Assembly (NCBI GenBank): GCA_900544685.1
Contig: UQWA01000016.1
Coordinates: forward strand, 1-64,000
Length of the DNA: 64,000 nt
Direction of reading: 5' to 3'
From: an uncultured Lachnospiraceae bacterium
Lineage (GTDB): Bacteria; Bacillota; Clostridia; Lachnospirales; Lachnospiraceae
Positions 42,918 through 51,974 of this stretch are shown in pieces; position 1 is the first letter of the stretch; each line of letters begins with the position of its first letter. The notes beneath the pieces were generated by a model. That model did not search any database, was not told the DNA's origin, and worked only from the letters and a program-made list of their open reading frames with translations. Both the position numbers and the translations under genes were made by a program.

Positions 42918-43835
42918 CTATTCATTCAGATAGATCTCTTCTTTTGCCTTCATCAGCAGATACAGTGTCTCGGTTGCCGGAACCGGGATCTGCTTTTTCT
43001 TTGCCATCTGCAGAAGCGTTCCTGCCAGATACTCATTTTCTGTTCTTCTGTGATGCAGCACATCCTCCAGCATGGATGTCTTTTTTGCCCCTTTGTAGCT
43101 GACATAATACTGAATAATATCTTCAATATCATCTTCCGAAAGGGGAATGTCCTTTGCTTCTGCTACCTTTACAAATTCCCGCATGCTTTTCCGGCAGATG
43201 ATCTGCAGTTCTTCATAAGTCCGGAACTTACTATAATCTGCCCCGGTCAGTGCCGTTACAGAATTACCTGCTACATTCAGCATCCATTTTTTCCATACCA
43301 TTTTGTCTATATCTGCTTCTACCACTACATCCAGCCCGGTACTGTACATCAGCCGGTAAACATACTGTACAATATCATCTCCAGAATAGGAAGATGCACC
43401 GATGTGAGTCACTCCCGCATTGGTGAAAAGGAGATTTTCTCCATCCATAATGGTATTCGGTCCCTGTATGTACCCCTTCAGTACAATATTCTCTGGAAAC
43501 GCCTCGCAGAATCTCTGGAATGCATAGATTCCATTTTGAAGAGGAAGAAGAATCGTTCCCGGTGCAATCACCGGGCGCAGATCTTCTATCGCAGATTCAA
43601 TATCATAATTTTTCACACAGATAATGGCAAGGGAAGGCTTTTCCACCAGCTCCTCTGCCGTTGAAATTATCTTCGGAGAAAAGGCAGCTCCATTTACCCA
43701 GTAATGCTTCTTCTCCATCTTCTTCCTGCGCTGCCCGGTGGCAACCAGGGCAAATCGGTCTCCATAACACTGATTCATATGCCAGGCAATGGGAATTCCG
43801 ATTGCCCCAAAACCAATGAGTACGATCTGTTCCAT
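42918..43835 (-). CDS. 2-dehydropantoate 2-reductase family protein (PanE/ApbA)
   Basis: 305-residue NADPH-binding oxidoreductase. N-terminal GFGAIG (8-13), then AIICVKNYD and LLPLQNGI; C-terminal helical domain with KMVWKKWMLNVAGNSVTAL (catalytic Lys and Asn region). PanE reduces ketopantoate to pantoate for CoA, but many paralogues act on other substrates, and no pan genes are near. 15 bases after the symporter gene; AGGAGAG precedes the ATG. Confidence 0.82.
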   Translation of the reverse strand: MEQIVLIGFGAIGIPIAWHMNQCYGDRFALVATGQRRKKMEKKHYWVNGAAFSPKIISTAEELVEKPSLAIICVKNYDIESAIEDLRPVIAPGTILLPLQNGIYAFQRFCEAFPENIVLKGYIQGPNTIMDGENLLFTNAGVTHIGASSYSGDDIVQYVYRLMYSTGLDVVVEADIDKMVWKKWMLNVAGNSVTALTGADYSKFRTYEELQIICRKSMREFVKVAEAKDIPLSEDDIEDIIQYYVSYKGAKKTSMLEDVLHHRRTENEYLAGTLLQMAKKKQIPVPATETLYLLMKAKEEIYLNE

Positions 43836-43850
43836 ATGTTCTCTCCTGTT

Positions 43851-45242
43851 CTATTCCTCACCGGATGCAAAATAATCTTTTACCAGTTTCACCACTATTC
43901 CGGACAGCAGGAACAGTGCAATTAAGTTCGGGATAGCCATCAGACCGTTGAAGGTCTCTGCAATGCTCCACATCAGTCCCAGATTCGCTGTGGCACCAAG
44001 AATGGCAACCAGTGCATATGCCACCATGAATGGCTTGATGACTTTTTCTGAAAACAGGAACTCAATACATCTTGCGCCATACAGTCCCCATCCCAGAATG
44101 GTGGAAAAAGCAAAACAGCACATGGCAAGGGCTGTAAGGATGGATACCCAGTCGCCATATACAGATGTAAATCCCTGAATAGTCAGCTCTGCACCTGCTG
44201 CCGCTCCGTAGTTTATCGGTACCTGACTGCACAGAATAACAAGAGCTGTCAGTGTACAGATCACAATGGTATCTGCAAATACTTCGAAAATACCAAACAT
44301 CCCCTGTTTTACCGGTTTTCTGGTATCTGCACAGGCATGGGCAATGGATCCGGTACCAAGACCTGCTTCATTGGAAAAGATACCACGGGAGACTCCCTTT
44401 TTCATACTCAGGAACATGCTTCCTACCACGCCACCGGTTACGGCAGATGGCTGAAATGCTCCTCTTACAATGGATACAAATACAGCCGGCAGAACACGGA
44501 TGTTTATCACGACTACACCAATTGCCAGAACGATATATAACAATGCCATAAATGGCACCAGTTTCTCTGTTACCTGACCAATTCGTTTGATTCCTCCAAG
44601 AAGAATCATGCCAACCAGAATGGTGATAATAATGCCGATAATCAGATTCGATGTTGCTACCGCACTCTCCGGAATCACATGATAATTTAACAGTGCGGAA
44701 TTCACCGCAGTGGTAATGGTATTGACCTGTGTGGCATTACCGGTACCGAACACCGTCAGCACACCGAAGGCTGCAAACAGATATGCCAGCCACAGCCATT
44801 TTTTGCCCAACCCGTTTTTGATGTAATACATTGGTCCGCCAACCAGATCTCCGTTGGCATTCTTCTCACGGAACTGTACTGCCAGGGTCACTTCTGCGAA
44901 CTTGGTACACATGCCCAAAAGGGCAGATACCCACATCCAGAATACAGCGCCGGGACCACCAATGGCGATGGCTCCTGCTACACCTGCAATGTTACCGGTT
45001 CCCACTGTGGCCGCCAGTGCGGTACAGACAGCCTGAAACGGAGTCAGTGCACCGTCGGATGCATTCTTTTTACGAAACATTCGTCCAATTGTTGTTTTAA
45101 TCGCGTAAGGGAACTTCCGAATCTGCAGGAAGTTTGTCCTGATACTTAAGTACAGCCCCACGCCGAAAATACACAGCATGGCCGGAACTCCCCAGATAAA
45201 ATTGTTGACTACACTGTTTATCCGTTCTATTGCCTCTATCAT
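43851..45242 (-). CDS. Sodium:alanine symporter (AGCS family)
   Basis: 463-residue amino acid carrier importing alanine or glycine with Na+. Family stretches: FQAVCTALAATVGTGNIAGV (about 67-86), GGPGAVFWMWVSALLGM, GIFSNEAGLGTGSIAHA (about 292-308). About 11 helices. A longer frame starts at 45308, but the hydrophobic family N terminus begins at the ATG 45242, with a weak AGAGGA site. Followed 15 bases later by the PanE-like gene. Confidence 0.9.
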   Translation of the reverse strand: MIEAIERINSVVNNFIWGVPAMLCIFGVGLYLSIRTNFLQIRKFPYAIKTTIGRMFRKKNASDGALTPFQAVCTALAATVGTGNIAGVAGAIAIGGPGAVFWMWVSALLGMCTKFAEVTLAVQFREKNANGDLVGGPMYYIKNGLGKKWLWLAYLFAAFGVLTVFGTGNATQVNTITTAVNSALLNYHVIPESAVATSNLIIGIIITILVGMILLGGIKRIGQVTEKLVPFMALLYIVLAIGVVVINIRVLPAVFVSIVRGAFQPSAVTGGVVGSMFLSMKKGVSRGIFSNEAGLGTGSIAHACADTRKPVKQGMFGIFEVFADTIVICTLTALVILCSQVPINYGAAAGAELTIQGFTSVYGDWVSILTALAMCCFAFSTILGWGLYGARCIEFLFSEKVIKPFMVAYALVAILGATANLGLMWSIAETFNGLMAIPNLIALFLLSGIVVKLVKDYFASGEE

Positions 45243-45358
45243 ACTCTCTCTTGTCCTCTTTCCATGAATTTTGCTCTTCCTGCAAAATACGTTTCTTCTG
45301 TATTTCACTCCACAATAGTATTATTGTAACGGATTCTGGGATGGATTGCAAGAAAGGT

Positions 45359-45946
45359 TTATCTTCCGTTCTGTTTCAGCCATTGCCGTGTAACGCGGTA
45401 ATCTGGCAGTACCTTTTCTACTTCTTCCCAGAATGCCCGCGAATGATTCATCTGCTTACGGTGGCACAGCTCATGTACCACCACATAGTCCAATACTTCC
45501 GGTGGCATCTTCATCAATCTGCAGTTAAAATTCAGATTTCCTGCCTGACTGCAGCTTCCCCATCTAGTCTTCTGATTGCGGATCGTGATTCTGCCGTAAT
45601 TCACACCCATCTGTGCGGCAAAAAAGGCAACCCGCTGTGGGATTACCTCTTTTGCCAGTTCTGTTAATTGCTTTATTTCTTCTTCGGAAATCGAAATTCG
45701 GGACGTCTGATCTGCGTTACTTTCCTGTCTCTGCCTCATCTTCTCCAGGTGCAGATCGATCCAATGCTCCTTCTCTTCCAAAAACTCCATAATCCGATAC
45801 TGAGGCATCCGCAACGGTGCCCGCACCCTTATACTGAGATCTGGATGAATTTCAATGGCAATGGTCTTGCGACGGCTGCGGATCAACTCAATGTCATAAT
45901 TCTTGTATTTCATTTCTTCCATGCCTTTGCTTTGTATTTCGCTCAT
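45359..45946 (-). CDS. YgjP-type zinc metallopeptidase (DUF45/SprT-like)
   Basis: 195-residue protein with the zinc signature VVHELCHRKQMNHSRAFW (HELCH 158-162, third ligand downstream His) and the family RWGSCSQAGNLNFN motif (about 128-141). Such genes often accompany type I restriction systems or stand alone as housekeeping; here no restriction gene is near. The start is uncertain: 45946, 45922 and 45913 all lack a good ribosome site. It lies 21 bases after the PPK2 gene. Confidence 0.85.
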   Translation of the reverse strand: MSEIQSKGMEEMKYKNYDIELIRSRRKTIAIEIHPDLSIRVRAPLRMPQYRIMEFLEEKEHWIDLHLEKMRQRQESNADQTSRISISEEEIKQLTELAKEVIPQRVAFFAAQMGVNYGRITIRNQKTRWGSCSQAGNLNFNCRLMKMPPEVLDYVVVHELCHRKQMNHSRAFWEEVEKVLPDYRVTRQWLKQNGR

Positions 45947-45967
45947 TTCACACTTTGCACTGACCTT

Positions 45968-47443
45968 TCATTCGCCCAGTGCTTTTTGGATTTCTTCGAT
46001 TACGATTTTCAGTGCTTTGATTCTGGCGTATTTCTTATCTACAGATTCCAGTACATGCCACGGGGCAAAGGATGTGTTCGTCTTTTGCAGCATTTCATCT
46101 ACCGCCACTTCGTAATCATCCCACTTTTCACGGTTTCTCCAGTCTTCTTCTGTGATCTTCCACTGTTTTTCCGGTGTGTTCTGGCGCTCTTCAAAGCGTT
46201 CCAACTGGGTATCCTTGTCGATCTGCACCCAGAATTTTATGATCACAGCACCCCATTCCTTCAGTTCTTTTTCGAACTCATTGATCTCGTTATAGGCACG
46301 CCGCCAGTCATTCTCACTGCAAAATCCTTCCAGCCGCTCTACCATGACACGTCCATACCAGGTTCTGTCGAAGATCGCAATATGACCATTCTTTGGCAGT
46401 CTCGTCCAGAAACGCCACAGATAATGCCTTGCCTTCTCATGCGGTTCCGGACTGGCAATGGGATGCACTTCGTATCCTCTCGGATCCAGTGCTTCCGTGA
46501 TACGCTTAATATTCCCGCCTTTTCCGGCAGCATCCCAGCCCTCATAGGTAATGATCACCGGAATTCGTTTTCTGTATAACCGGTTATGAAGTTCCCCCAG
46601 TTCACCCTGCAGCTTCTTCAGCTCTGTTTTGTATTCTGCCTCCTCCAGTTCCTTATCCTTCAGCTCGATCTCGGACAGGCGTGGAATCTGCTCCAGTGGA
46701 AATACATTCTGCAGAATCGGTACGGAATGTGCCTGATTCTGAAGTGCCACCTGAATGTTGCTGATCATAGTCTCCAGCACCTGCAGTTCTGCCCACTTCC
46801 GCTCACTGGCATCTATAATATACCATGGTGATGTGGACGCATTGGTATCCGACATATACTGAGAAAATACCTTTACACACTTCTTATAATGTGCATGCTC
46901 CCACTGATCAAACTCCGACACTCTCCATCTGGTATCCTTATGCTCCAAGAGACGTTCTTCCCGTTTCTTCTGTTCTTCCTGATCGATGTGCATAAAGAAC
47001 TTCAGCACCAGATATCCGTTGTCTGTCAGCTGCCGCTCAAACCGCCGGATACTCTCAATTCTGCTGCCATACTCTTTTTCGTCTGTCTTTTCCTCCAGCC
47101 GTTCTCTGCAGATCTGTTCCATCCAGCCTGAATCCAGAAATGTGAACTTTCCCTGTTCCGGGATGTGCTTAAAATAACGATACAGAAACGGATATCGCTG
47201 CTCCTCTGCGGTCGGTTCTGACATGGTAACGACCTTGAAAAATCTCGGGTCAATATTGCGGATTACCTTGCCAATGGTACTTCCCTTACCTGCAGTGCCC
47301 CAGCCCTCAAACAATACCAGTACCGGCACCTTGTGTTCCTTGATCTTCATCTGCAGATCGTATAACTGACTTCTCGCATCTGACAAACGAGTCTTTAATT
47401 CCTCTTTTTCCGGCATATGTGCCGGGTTCCAGTTCGTAAGCAT
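45968..47443 (-). CDS. pap: Two-domain polyphosphate:AMP phosphotransferase (PPK2 class II)
   Basis: 491 residues in two PPK2 domains. N-terminal domain: Walker A GWGTAGKGST (47-56), Walker B-like LDSGWMEQ. C-terminal domain: Walker A GWDAAGKGGN (about 306-315), FDRTWYGR. The second set is the canonical active form, while the first has D-to-G/T changes and is probably structural. Enzymes of this layout make ADP from AMP and polyphosphate. AGGAGG precedes the ATG. Confidence 0.9.
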   Translation of the reverse strand: MLTNWNPAHMPEKEELKTRLSDARSQLYDLQMKIKEHKVPVLVLFEGWGTAGKGSTIGKVIRNIDPRFFKVVTMSEPTAEEQRYPFLYRYFKHIPEQGKFTFLDSGWMEQICRERLEEKTDEKEYGSRIESIRRFERQLTDNGYLVLKFFMHIDQEEQKKREERLLEHKDTRWRVSEFDQWEHAHYKKCVKVFSQYMSDTNASTSPWYIIDASERKWAELQVLETMISNIQVALQNQAHSVPILQNVFPLEQIPRLSEIELKDKELEEAEYKTELKKLQGELGELHNRLYRKRIPVIITYEGWDAAGKGGNIKRITEALDPRGYEVHPIASPEPHEKARHYLWRFWTRLPKNGHIAIFDRTWYGRVMVERLEGFCSENDWRRAYNEINEFEKELKEWGAVIIKFWVQIDKDTQLERFEERQNTPEKQWKITEEDWRNREKWDDYEVAVDEMLQKTNTSFAPWHVLESVDKKYARIKALKIVIEEIQKALGE

Positions 47444-47554
47444 GGCATTACCTCCTGTGGGATGTTATGATTTACTATTTTACCGCATACCAGGGTATGC
47501 GTAAACTTTTTTCGCTATAATAATCAGGAAAGCGCCATTCATAAATTGAACTCT

Positions 47555-47923
47555 CTAATACATATCCGGTGTAGACTGTGGTGTCTGCATCTTCGGAAGT
47601 GAAACATTTAATTTGCCACTTCCAGAAGAGTGACTTCCGGATGAGTGAGAGCTGTGGCTGCTATGGCTTCCTGAAGAATGGGAGCTATGGCTGCTGTGGC
47701 TTCCCGAACGATGGGAGCTGTGACTGCTGTGTGACCGGTGTGAGCTGTGGGAACTGTGAGACCGATGCGCCGCATAGACACTTCCGTCTGCCAGTATTAC
47801 ACCCAGAATCACCATCATAGAACCAATCATTGCCACTTTTGATCTGGAGATATTTCCCTCTTCTTCCTGAATAAAATCTTCTAATCCTTTTTTGATCGTT
47901 GGAAAAATATTATCCTTATCCAT
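47555..47923 (-). CDS. hxsA: His-Xaa-Ser repeat precursor HxsA
   Basis: 122 residues, the predicted substrate of the Hxs radical-SAM enzymes. Residues 1-28 are a polar leader (ending EEEGNISRSK), 30-47 one hydrophobic segment, and 53-100 a run of 14 H-[S/R]-S units with occasional G-S insertions; a short tail KLNVSLPKMQTPQSTPDMY follows. The repeat would be outside the membrane. Last gene of the hxs operon, 2 bases after the MORN gene, AAGAAGG upstream. The product chemistry is unknown to me; Ser and His in the repeat are the likely modified residues. Confidence 0.88.
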   Translation of the reverse strand: MDKDNIFPTIKKGLEDFIQEEEGNISRSKVAMIGSMMVILGVILADGSVYAAHRSHSSHSSHRSHSSHSSHRSGSHSSHSSHSSGSHSSHSSHSSGSHSSGSGKLNVSLPKMQTPQSTPDMY

Positions 47924-47925
47924 AA

Positions 47926-48462
47926 CTACGCCTTCTTTCTGCTGTATACTTTTGTCAGCTTTCCATTTGACACTTTTATCGAATACTTGTACTTGCGGAT
48001 CTTCAGAGTTGCTTTCCCGTTCAGTTTGCCATTTTTCCAGGTTCCTGTTACATAATTTTTATTCTTCCAGGTATAGGTTCCCTTTCCATTCATAACATCG
48101 TTTTTCCACAATCCCTTATACTTATCCCCGTTTTTCCAGGTATAGGTTCCGCCGCCATTGCGTTCATCATTCTTAAAATATCCCACATATTTGTCTTTAT
48201 TGGGATAAATGACTGTTGCTTTTCCCTTCAGATAATCATTTTTCCATATACCGGTAATTACCGTTCCATCCAAACAGTAATATTTTCCTTTTCCCTCTTT
48301 CGTCTCTGTCTTCGTGTTATACTTTCCTACATAAGTCTCCTCGCCGTCATTGTACTCAATGGTACCTGTGGCGGCCAGGACCTGATAAGGCTGCTGTATT
48401 CCAAACACGATCAGAAAACTCAACAGCATCACTCTCAGCAGATTCTTCATACCCTTTCTCAT
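47926..48462 (-). CDS. Secreted MORN-repeat protein of the hxs operon
   Basis: 178 residues. Signal peptide 1-31 (LLRVMLLSFLIVFGIQQPYQ, cleavage near VLA-A). Residues about 36-165 are five or six MORN-like repeats such as ITGIWKNDYLKGKAT, YVGYFKNDERNGGGTYTW, YKGLWKNDVMNGKGTYTW, a beta-sheet structure that often binds lipids or proteins. Basic C terminus. Placed between hxsB and hxsA in the same transcript, so it may receive, display or anchor the HxsA product at the cell surface. GGGAGAG precedes the ATG. Confidence 0.8.
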   Translation of the reverse strand: MRKGMKNLLRVMLLSFLIVFGIQQPYQVLAATGTIEYNDGEETYVGKYNTKTETKEGKGKYYCLDGTVITGIWKNDYLKGKATVIYPNKDKYVGYFKNDERNGGGTYTWKNGDKYKGLWKNDVMNGKGTYTWKNKNYVTGTWKNGKLNGKATLKIRKYKYSIKVSNGKLTKVYSRKKA

Positions 48463-48480
48463 TTGTATTCTCTCCCTTCT

Positions 48481-49875
48481 TTACTCACACCATCGTCTGA
48501 ATATTTCCATTACTTCCTCATCCTGCTGTTCCAGTTTTTCAAAGAGAATATCCTGTATTCCCTTATAGATTCTGCATCGGTATTCCTGAAGCATGGTCGG
48601 ATAGACCGTCTGATATCTGGCATAACTGATGACCGGACAGGTCCCGCAATATGGCTGATAAACACAGCCGTCACAGTCTGCCAGTCCCTCCAGGCAGGAC
48701 GCTTTTGCAATTGTCTTACAGACCGGCTTGCTCACAATACTTTCATAATCGTCCTTATATACACTGCCAAGGCAAAAGCTGTCATCTCCCATTTCTGCCA
48801 GCATTCTTGCCTCATCACAGCTATACACCTTTCCGTTATAATAATAGGCAAGCTGACCGATCGCACCGCCACAGGGCGAACGCAGTTCCATGTAATTGCC
48901 TGCATCTCTGCAGAATATCTTGGAAAGGAACATCCTGGCATGTCCTTCCAGAATGAACTGTCCCTGACGGTTCCGTTCAATAATATAATCCAAAGATCTC
49001 CTGTAAAAATCCAGGAATTCCTCAGTTGTATATCCGATTTTATCCCAGTTCTTTTCCGCATATCCAAGCTGCGTCAGTGGCCGGATGGTGATCTGATTCA
49101 GACCGAATGCCAGATACTGATCCACCATCTCCTGATATCTGGAAAGCGAGTCTCTGGTTGTTGTCTGGATTGCAGACACCGAAGCCCCATTCTCTTGAAT
49201 CATTTGAATCTTTTTCTTCAGAATCTGAAAGGTATTTTGCTGAAAATAAGGTCTGTTCTTATTATGTGAGATCTCATCTCCATCCAGTGATGTGCAGATC
49301 GAAACCTTATGTTCCGCGAGGAATTCCAGTTTTTCCTCATCCAGCAGCATCAGATTCGTTACGACAGAAAACTCCAGGTTCTTTCCACAGCTCTGATTCT
49401 GTTCTTCTGCATACTCCACAATGAACTGCAGCGTATCAAAATTCATCAGCGGCTCCCCGCCCTGAAATTCAAAAGTCACATACTGTGCTGTTGTCTGTAA
49501 TGCAATGTCCACAGCTTTCGCAGCGGTCTCCTGAGACATCTTCGTTTGATGCTCCAGCTCCGTGGAAGCCTGACAATACACGCACTGCTGATTGCACTGC
49601 TTCGTCAGCACAAAGATATGCAGCGCCGCTCCCTGAAACAGATTCCGTCGGTACATGCGGAAGGCTTCTCCCGCCCGTTCCACGAACTCATATTCACTGC
49701 CATCATACAGGAAAAATTCATCCACTAATCTCTGGGTGATCTCCTCCTGTGGATTCAGCCTGTCTCTCAGAAACCGGTAAAATTCTTCTCTGGACAGAAA
49801 CAGATACCTTCCCAGATCATTAGTCAGTAAGACCTTCTGTCCCATCTCTCTGTAATTAAAAAAATTCTTTTTCAT
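48481..49875 (-). CDS. hxsB: Radical SAM/SPASM maturase HxsB
   Basis: 464 residues. N-terminal recognition region about 1-80 including RMYRRNLFQGAALHIFVLT; radical SAM cluster motif CNQQCVYC (Cys 94, 98, 101); GGEPLMNF; SPASM Cys residues in SPCGG, YSCDEARM, CLEGLADCDGC, YCGTC and YRCRIY, which bind auxiliary 4Fe-4S clusters. Such enzymes modify peptide residues by radical chemistry. Start overlaps the hxsC stop (ATGA), showing translational coupling. HxsB-type identity rests on the RNLFQGA and SPCGGAIGQLAYYYNGKVYS stretches and the context. Confidence 0.9.
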   Translation of the reverse strand: MKKNFFNYREMGQKVLLTNDLGRYLFLSREEFYRFLRDRLNPQEEITQRLVDEFFLYDGSEYEFVERAGEAFRMYRRNLFQGAALHIFVLTKQCNQQCVYCQASTELEHQTKMSQETAAKAVDIALQTTAQYVTFEFQGGEPLMNFDTLQFIVEYAEEQNQSCGKNLEFSVVTNLMLLDEEKLEFLAEHKVSICTSLDGDEISHNKNRPYFQQNTFQILKKKIQMIQENGASVSAIQTTTRDSLSRYQEMVDQYLAFGLNQITIRPLTQLGYAEKNWDKIGYTTEEFLDFYRRSLDYIIERNRQGQFILEGHARMFLSKIFCRDAGNYMELRSPCGGAIGQLAYYYNGKVYSCDEARMLAEMGDDSFCLGSVYKDDYESIVSKPVCKTIAKASCLEGLADCDGCVYQPYCGTCPVISYARYQTVYPTMLQEYRCRIYKGIQDILFEKLEQQDEEVMEIFRRWCE

Positions 49876-50741
49876 GACTGTACCCTGACTTTATACCTGG
49901 TATAACAATATGTGGATGCGAAAAAGCCACCACACCGGCTTTTCTGTGCACATCTGTCACATTCCGCAAAATACCGTATTTTATAATTGCTGATACTGTT
50001 ACGGTAACAATACCAGTATTTCCGGTCAAACATGCAAAGTGGAAAATTGTACAGACTTGGTATGATTCCGCATGCAAAACACTGTTCCACCGCCCGTTGA
50101 AGGCTGTCTTTTACTTCATCAAATTCAATCCACACCTGTTCTCTGTTTTTCCATGCATTTCCCAGCACTTCCATTCCCATGAGATTCACATACTTTATCT
50201 CCGGGAATTCCCGGCTGATAAACCGGATCAGTTCATTTAGTCTGCTCTCATTCAGTCTTGATACTACAATCCGAATCCCCACTTCCACTCCTGCTTCCAG
50301 CAGATGGTGAATCCCGGCTCTTGTCTGCACAAAACTTCCCGGACAGCCTGCTATCTGATCATGCAGTTCCGAATAGTCTCCATGTACCGGGATCTCGATC
50401 TTCAGTCTCTTGTGAGCAAACGCCGCAAACCGCTCTGCATATCCTCTGGCAGCAAAGCTTCTCCCATTGGACAACATCAGCACTTCTGCATCCGGTGCCT
50501 GAAGGAATACTTCTTCAATCAGTACCGGAAGCTTTTCTCTGAGAAGCGTCGGCTCCCCGCCTGTGATATCTACGTGTTCCACAGCCGGATCGATCCCACT
50601 TATCTGTTCCTTCAGATTCTCCGGCGTGATCTCATTGGGTCTGGTCCGCAGTTTTACCGAATCCGGACACATAATGCAATTGGAATTGCACTGATTGGTC
50701 ACATAGATCAGTGCACTGGTATCTTCTCTTTCTTCTGTCAT
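49872..50741 (-). CDS. hxsC: Radical SAM maturase HxsC
   Basis: 289 residues from the ATG at 50741, which overlaps the peptidase stop (ATGA); an in-frame ATG at 50753 is the alternative. Radical SAM motif CNSNCIMC (Cys 18, 22, 25), DITGGEPTL (about 58-66), and a late Cys group CDRCAQKSRCGGF near the C terminus. Second maturase of the His-Xaa-Ser system. Two radical SAM enzymes with one precursor suggest two different modifications or a hetero-complex. Confidence 0.88.
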   Translation of the reverse strand: MTEEREDTSALIYVTNQCNSNCIMCPDSVKLRTRPNEITPENLKEQISGIDPAVEHVDITGGEPTLLREKLPVLIEEVFLQAPDAEVLMLSNGRSFAARGYAERFAAFAHKRLKIEIPVHGDYSELHDQIAGCPGSFVQTRAGIHHLLEAGVEVGIRIVVSRLNESRLNELIRFISREFPEIKYVNLMGMEVLGNAWKNREQVWIEFDEVKDSLQRAVEQCFACGIIPSLYNFPLCMFDRKYWYCYRNSISNYKIRYFAECDRCAQKSRCGGFFASTYCYTRYKVRVQS

Positions 50742-51757
50742 TTTAACACCCATGCTCCCACCAGATACGTTATCAGTCCTGCCAGCACAAAAACTGCAAA
50801 TGGAATATAACGTACCACCATAATATATTCTTTTCCGTATTTGGATTTTTCCCATCTGTGAATGGATTCTGCCTGCTCTTGCGTAATACGGGACTTCGTT
50901 GTCTCATCTGTACTTTCCGGCAGTCCCTTCACTCTGGAACACAAAAATTGCTGTACTGCAAAATAAGACAAAATCATGCCACTCTTTACCTCACTGGTTT
51001 TTACCCACTCATAATTATATTTTTCTGCAAACTTCAGGCTGAAATGGGATACCAGCACAAGCAGCACGGTAAGTCCCAGATCCTTCATACGCATGCCTCC
51101 AGACATTGCTGCCCCTGCCACATATAAGATCACCAGTACTACTGTCAGTACCTTTTTTCCGCAAAACTGCACCGCCACAAGCTGACCGGTCAGCAATACG
51201 CCCACCACTGCAAAAAAGATCCGGTTGCTCTCATAATATTCACCCATAAAGCAGGCGCAAATCGTGTATACAAGAGACAAAAATGAGATGGAAAACAGCA
51301 GATTCCAGATCTGCCGGACATCAAACTTTTTTTTCTGAAACTGAATTCCTTCGTTTTTCTTTAAAAAACGATACCATAAGGATTCCAGGAACACGTATAG
51401 ATAGGCTTCCAGAAAGATCAGCATAAAAATCAACATAGACGGGAACAACATGCTGTCTGTGGTCACATACCAGCCCGCCGGAAACAGGAAATTCAGAAAC
51501 ATCCAGAGCTTGGAATCGCCTGCTCCCCACATCTTTAATGCATAAAACAGAATGGCAATGGCAACCGCTGCCAGCAGATTCACCACAAACAAACGGATAC
51601 TTTCTCTGTGGCCATAATAATATAGGATCACCAGAACACTGGCAGGAATCATACCAAAGCTAAGCCAGCGGTTGTAGATCTTCCCCTTTTTCCAGTCCGT
51701 CACCGCTGCTGCCAGACAGATAACCAGCAGATAACATATCATGATCCACTCAGTCAT
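50738..51757 (-). CDS. A24-type prepilin peptidase-like membrane protease in the hxs operon
   Basis: 339 residues with about eight helices. Two catalytic Asp of the type IV prepilin peptidase family are present: D21 in AAAVTDWKKGKIYNRW and D81 in the GAGDSK motif. The zinc-binding N-terminal part of PilD is absent, as in TadV/CpaA. No pilin or Tad genes are nearby, so its substrate is probably in this operon, the best candidate being HxsA. The C-terminal half (about 150-339) is an extra membrane region. GGAGG precedes the ATG; overlaps both neighbours. Confidence 0.82.
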   Translation of the reverse strand: MTEWIMICYLLVICLAAAVTDWKKGKIYNRWLSFGMIPASVLVILYYYGHRESIRLFVVNLLAAVAIAILFYALKMWGAGDSKLWMFLNFLFPAGWYVTTDSMLFPSMLIFMLIFLEAYLYVFLESLWYRFLKKNEGIQFQKKKFDVRQIWNLLFSISFLSLVYTICACFMGEYYESNRIFFAVVGVLLTGQLVAVQFCGKKVLTVVLVILYVAGAAMSGGMRMKDLGLTVLLVLVSHFSLKFAEKYNYEWVKTSEVKSGMILSYFAVQQFLCSRVKGLPESTDETTKSRITQEQAESIHRWEKSKYGKEYIMVVRYIPFAVFVLAGLITYLVGAWVLK

Positions 51758-51974
51758 ACATGCCTCCGGCTGCCTTTATCGTCTCCGCAAGAACATAATT
51801 ACCAAATTCGTCCATGGTTCTCTGTGGATCTGCCATGCAGTGTTTAAAAGTCAGCATATAATACTTCCCATCTTCCTCCATTAAATGGATCGCAGCCAAT
51901 TGGCCAAATGCCTGTATTGCATGTTCTATTGCACTTTTTTGATATATCTCTTTTTGCAGGGTCATTTTATTCAT
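51750..51974 (-). CDS. Second small HxsD-like protein
   Basis: 74 residues from the ATG at 51974 (AAGG 9 bases upstream), overlapping the end of hxsD by 8 bases. Pattern AIEHAIQAFGQLAAIHLMEE, then a strand-rich middle with HCMADPQ and the helix DEFGNYVLAETIKAAGG. The EF-x-N-Y-x-L helix resembles the F-x-N-E-L-L helix of HxsD, so I read it as a divergent paralogue. A role as a precursor-binding (RRE-like) or assembly partner is inference. Confidence 0.65.
   Translation of the reverse strand: MNKMTLQKEIYQKSAIEHAIQAFGQLAAIHLMEEDGKYYMLTFKHCMADPQRTMDEFGNYVLAETIKAAGGMYD

Noticed and set aside
45968..47443. Possible thymidylate-kinase-like call for the two-domain P-loop protein
   Set aside because: Two PPK2-type Walker A motifs (GWGTAGKG and GWDAAGKG) and FDRTWYGR identify PPK2.
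47578..47820. Cys/Gly-rich plus-strand frame opposite hxsA
   Set aside because: It looks like a Cys-rich peptide but arises from the complement of the H-S-S repeats; no ribosome site or promoter.
48510..49067. Alternative minus-strand frames within hxsB (66 and 111 codons)
   Set aside because: They lie wholly inside hxsB in another frame and lack ribosome sites.
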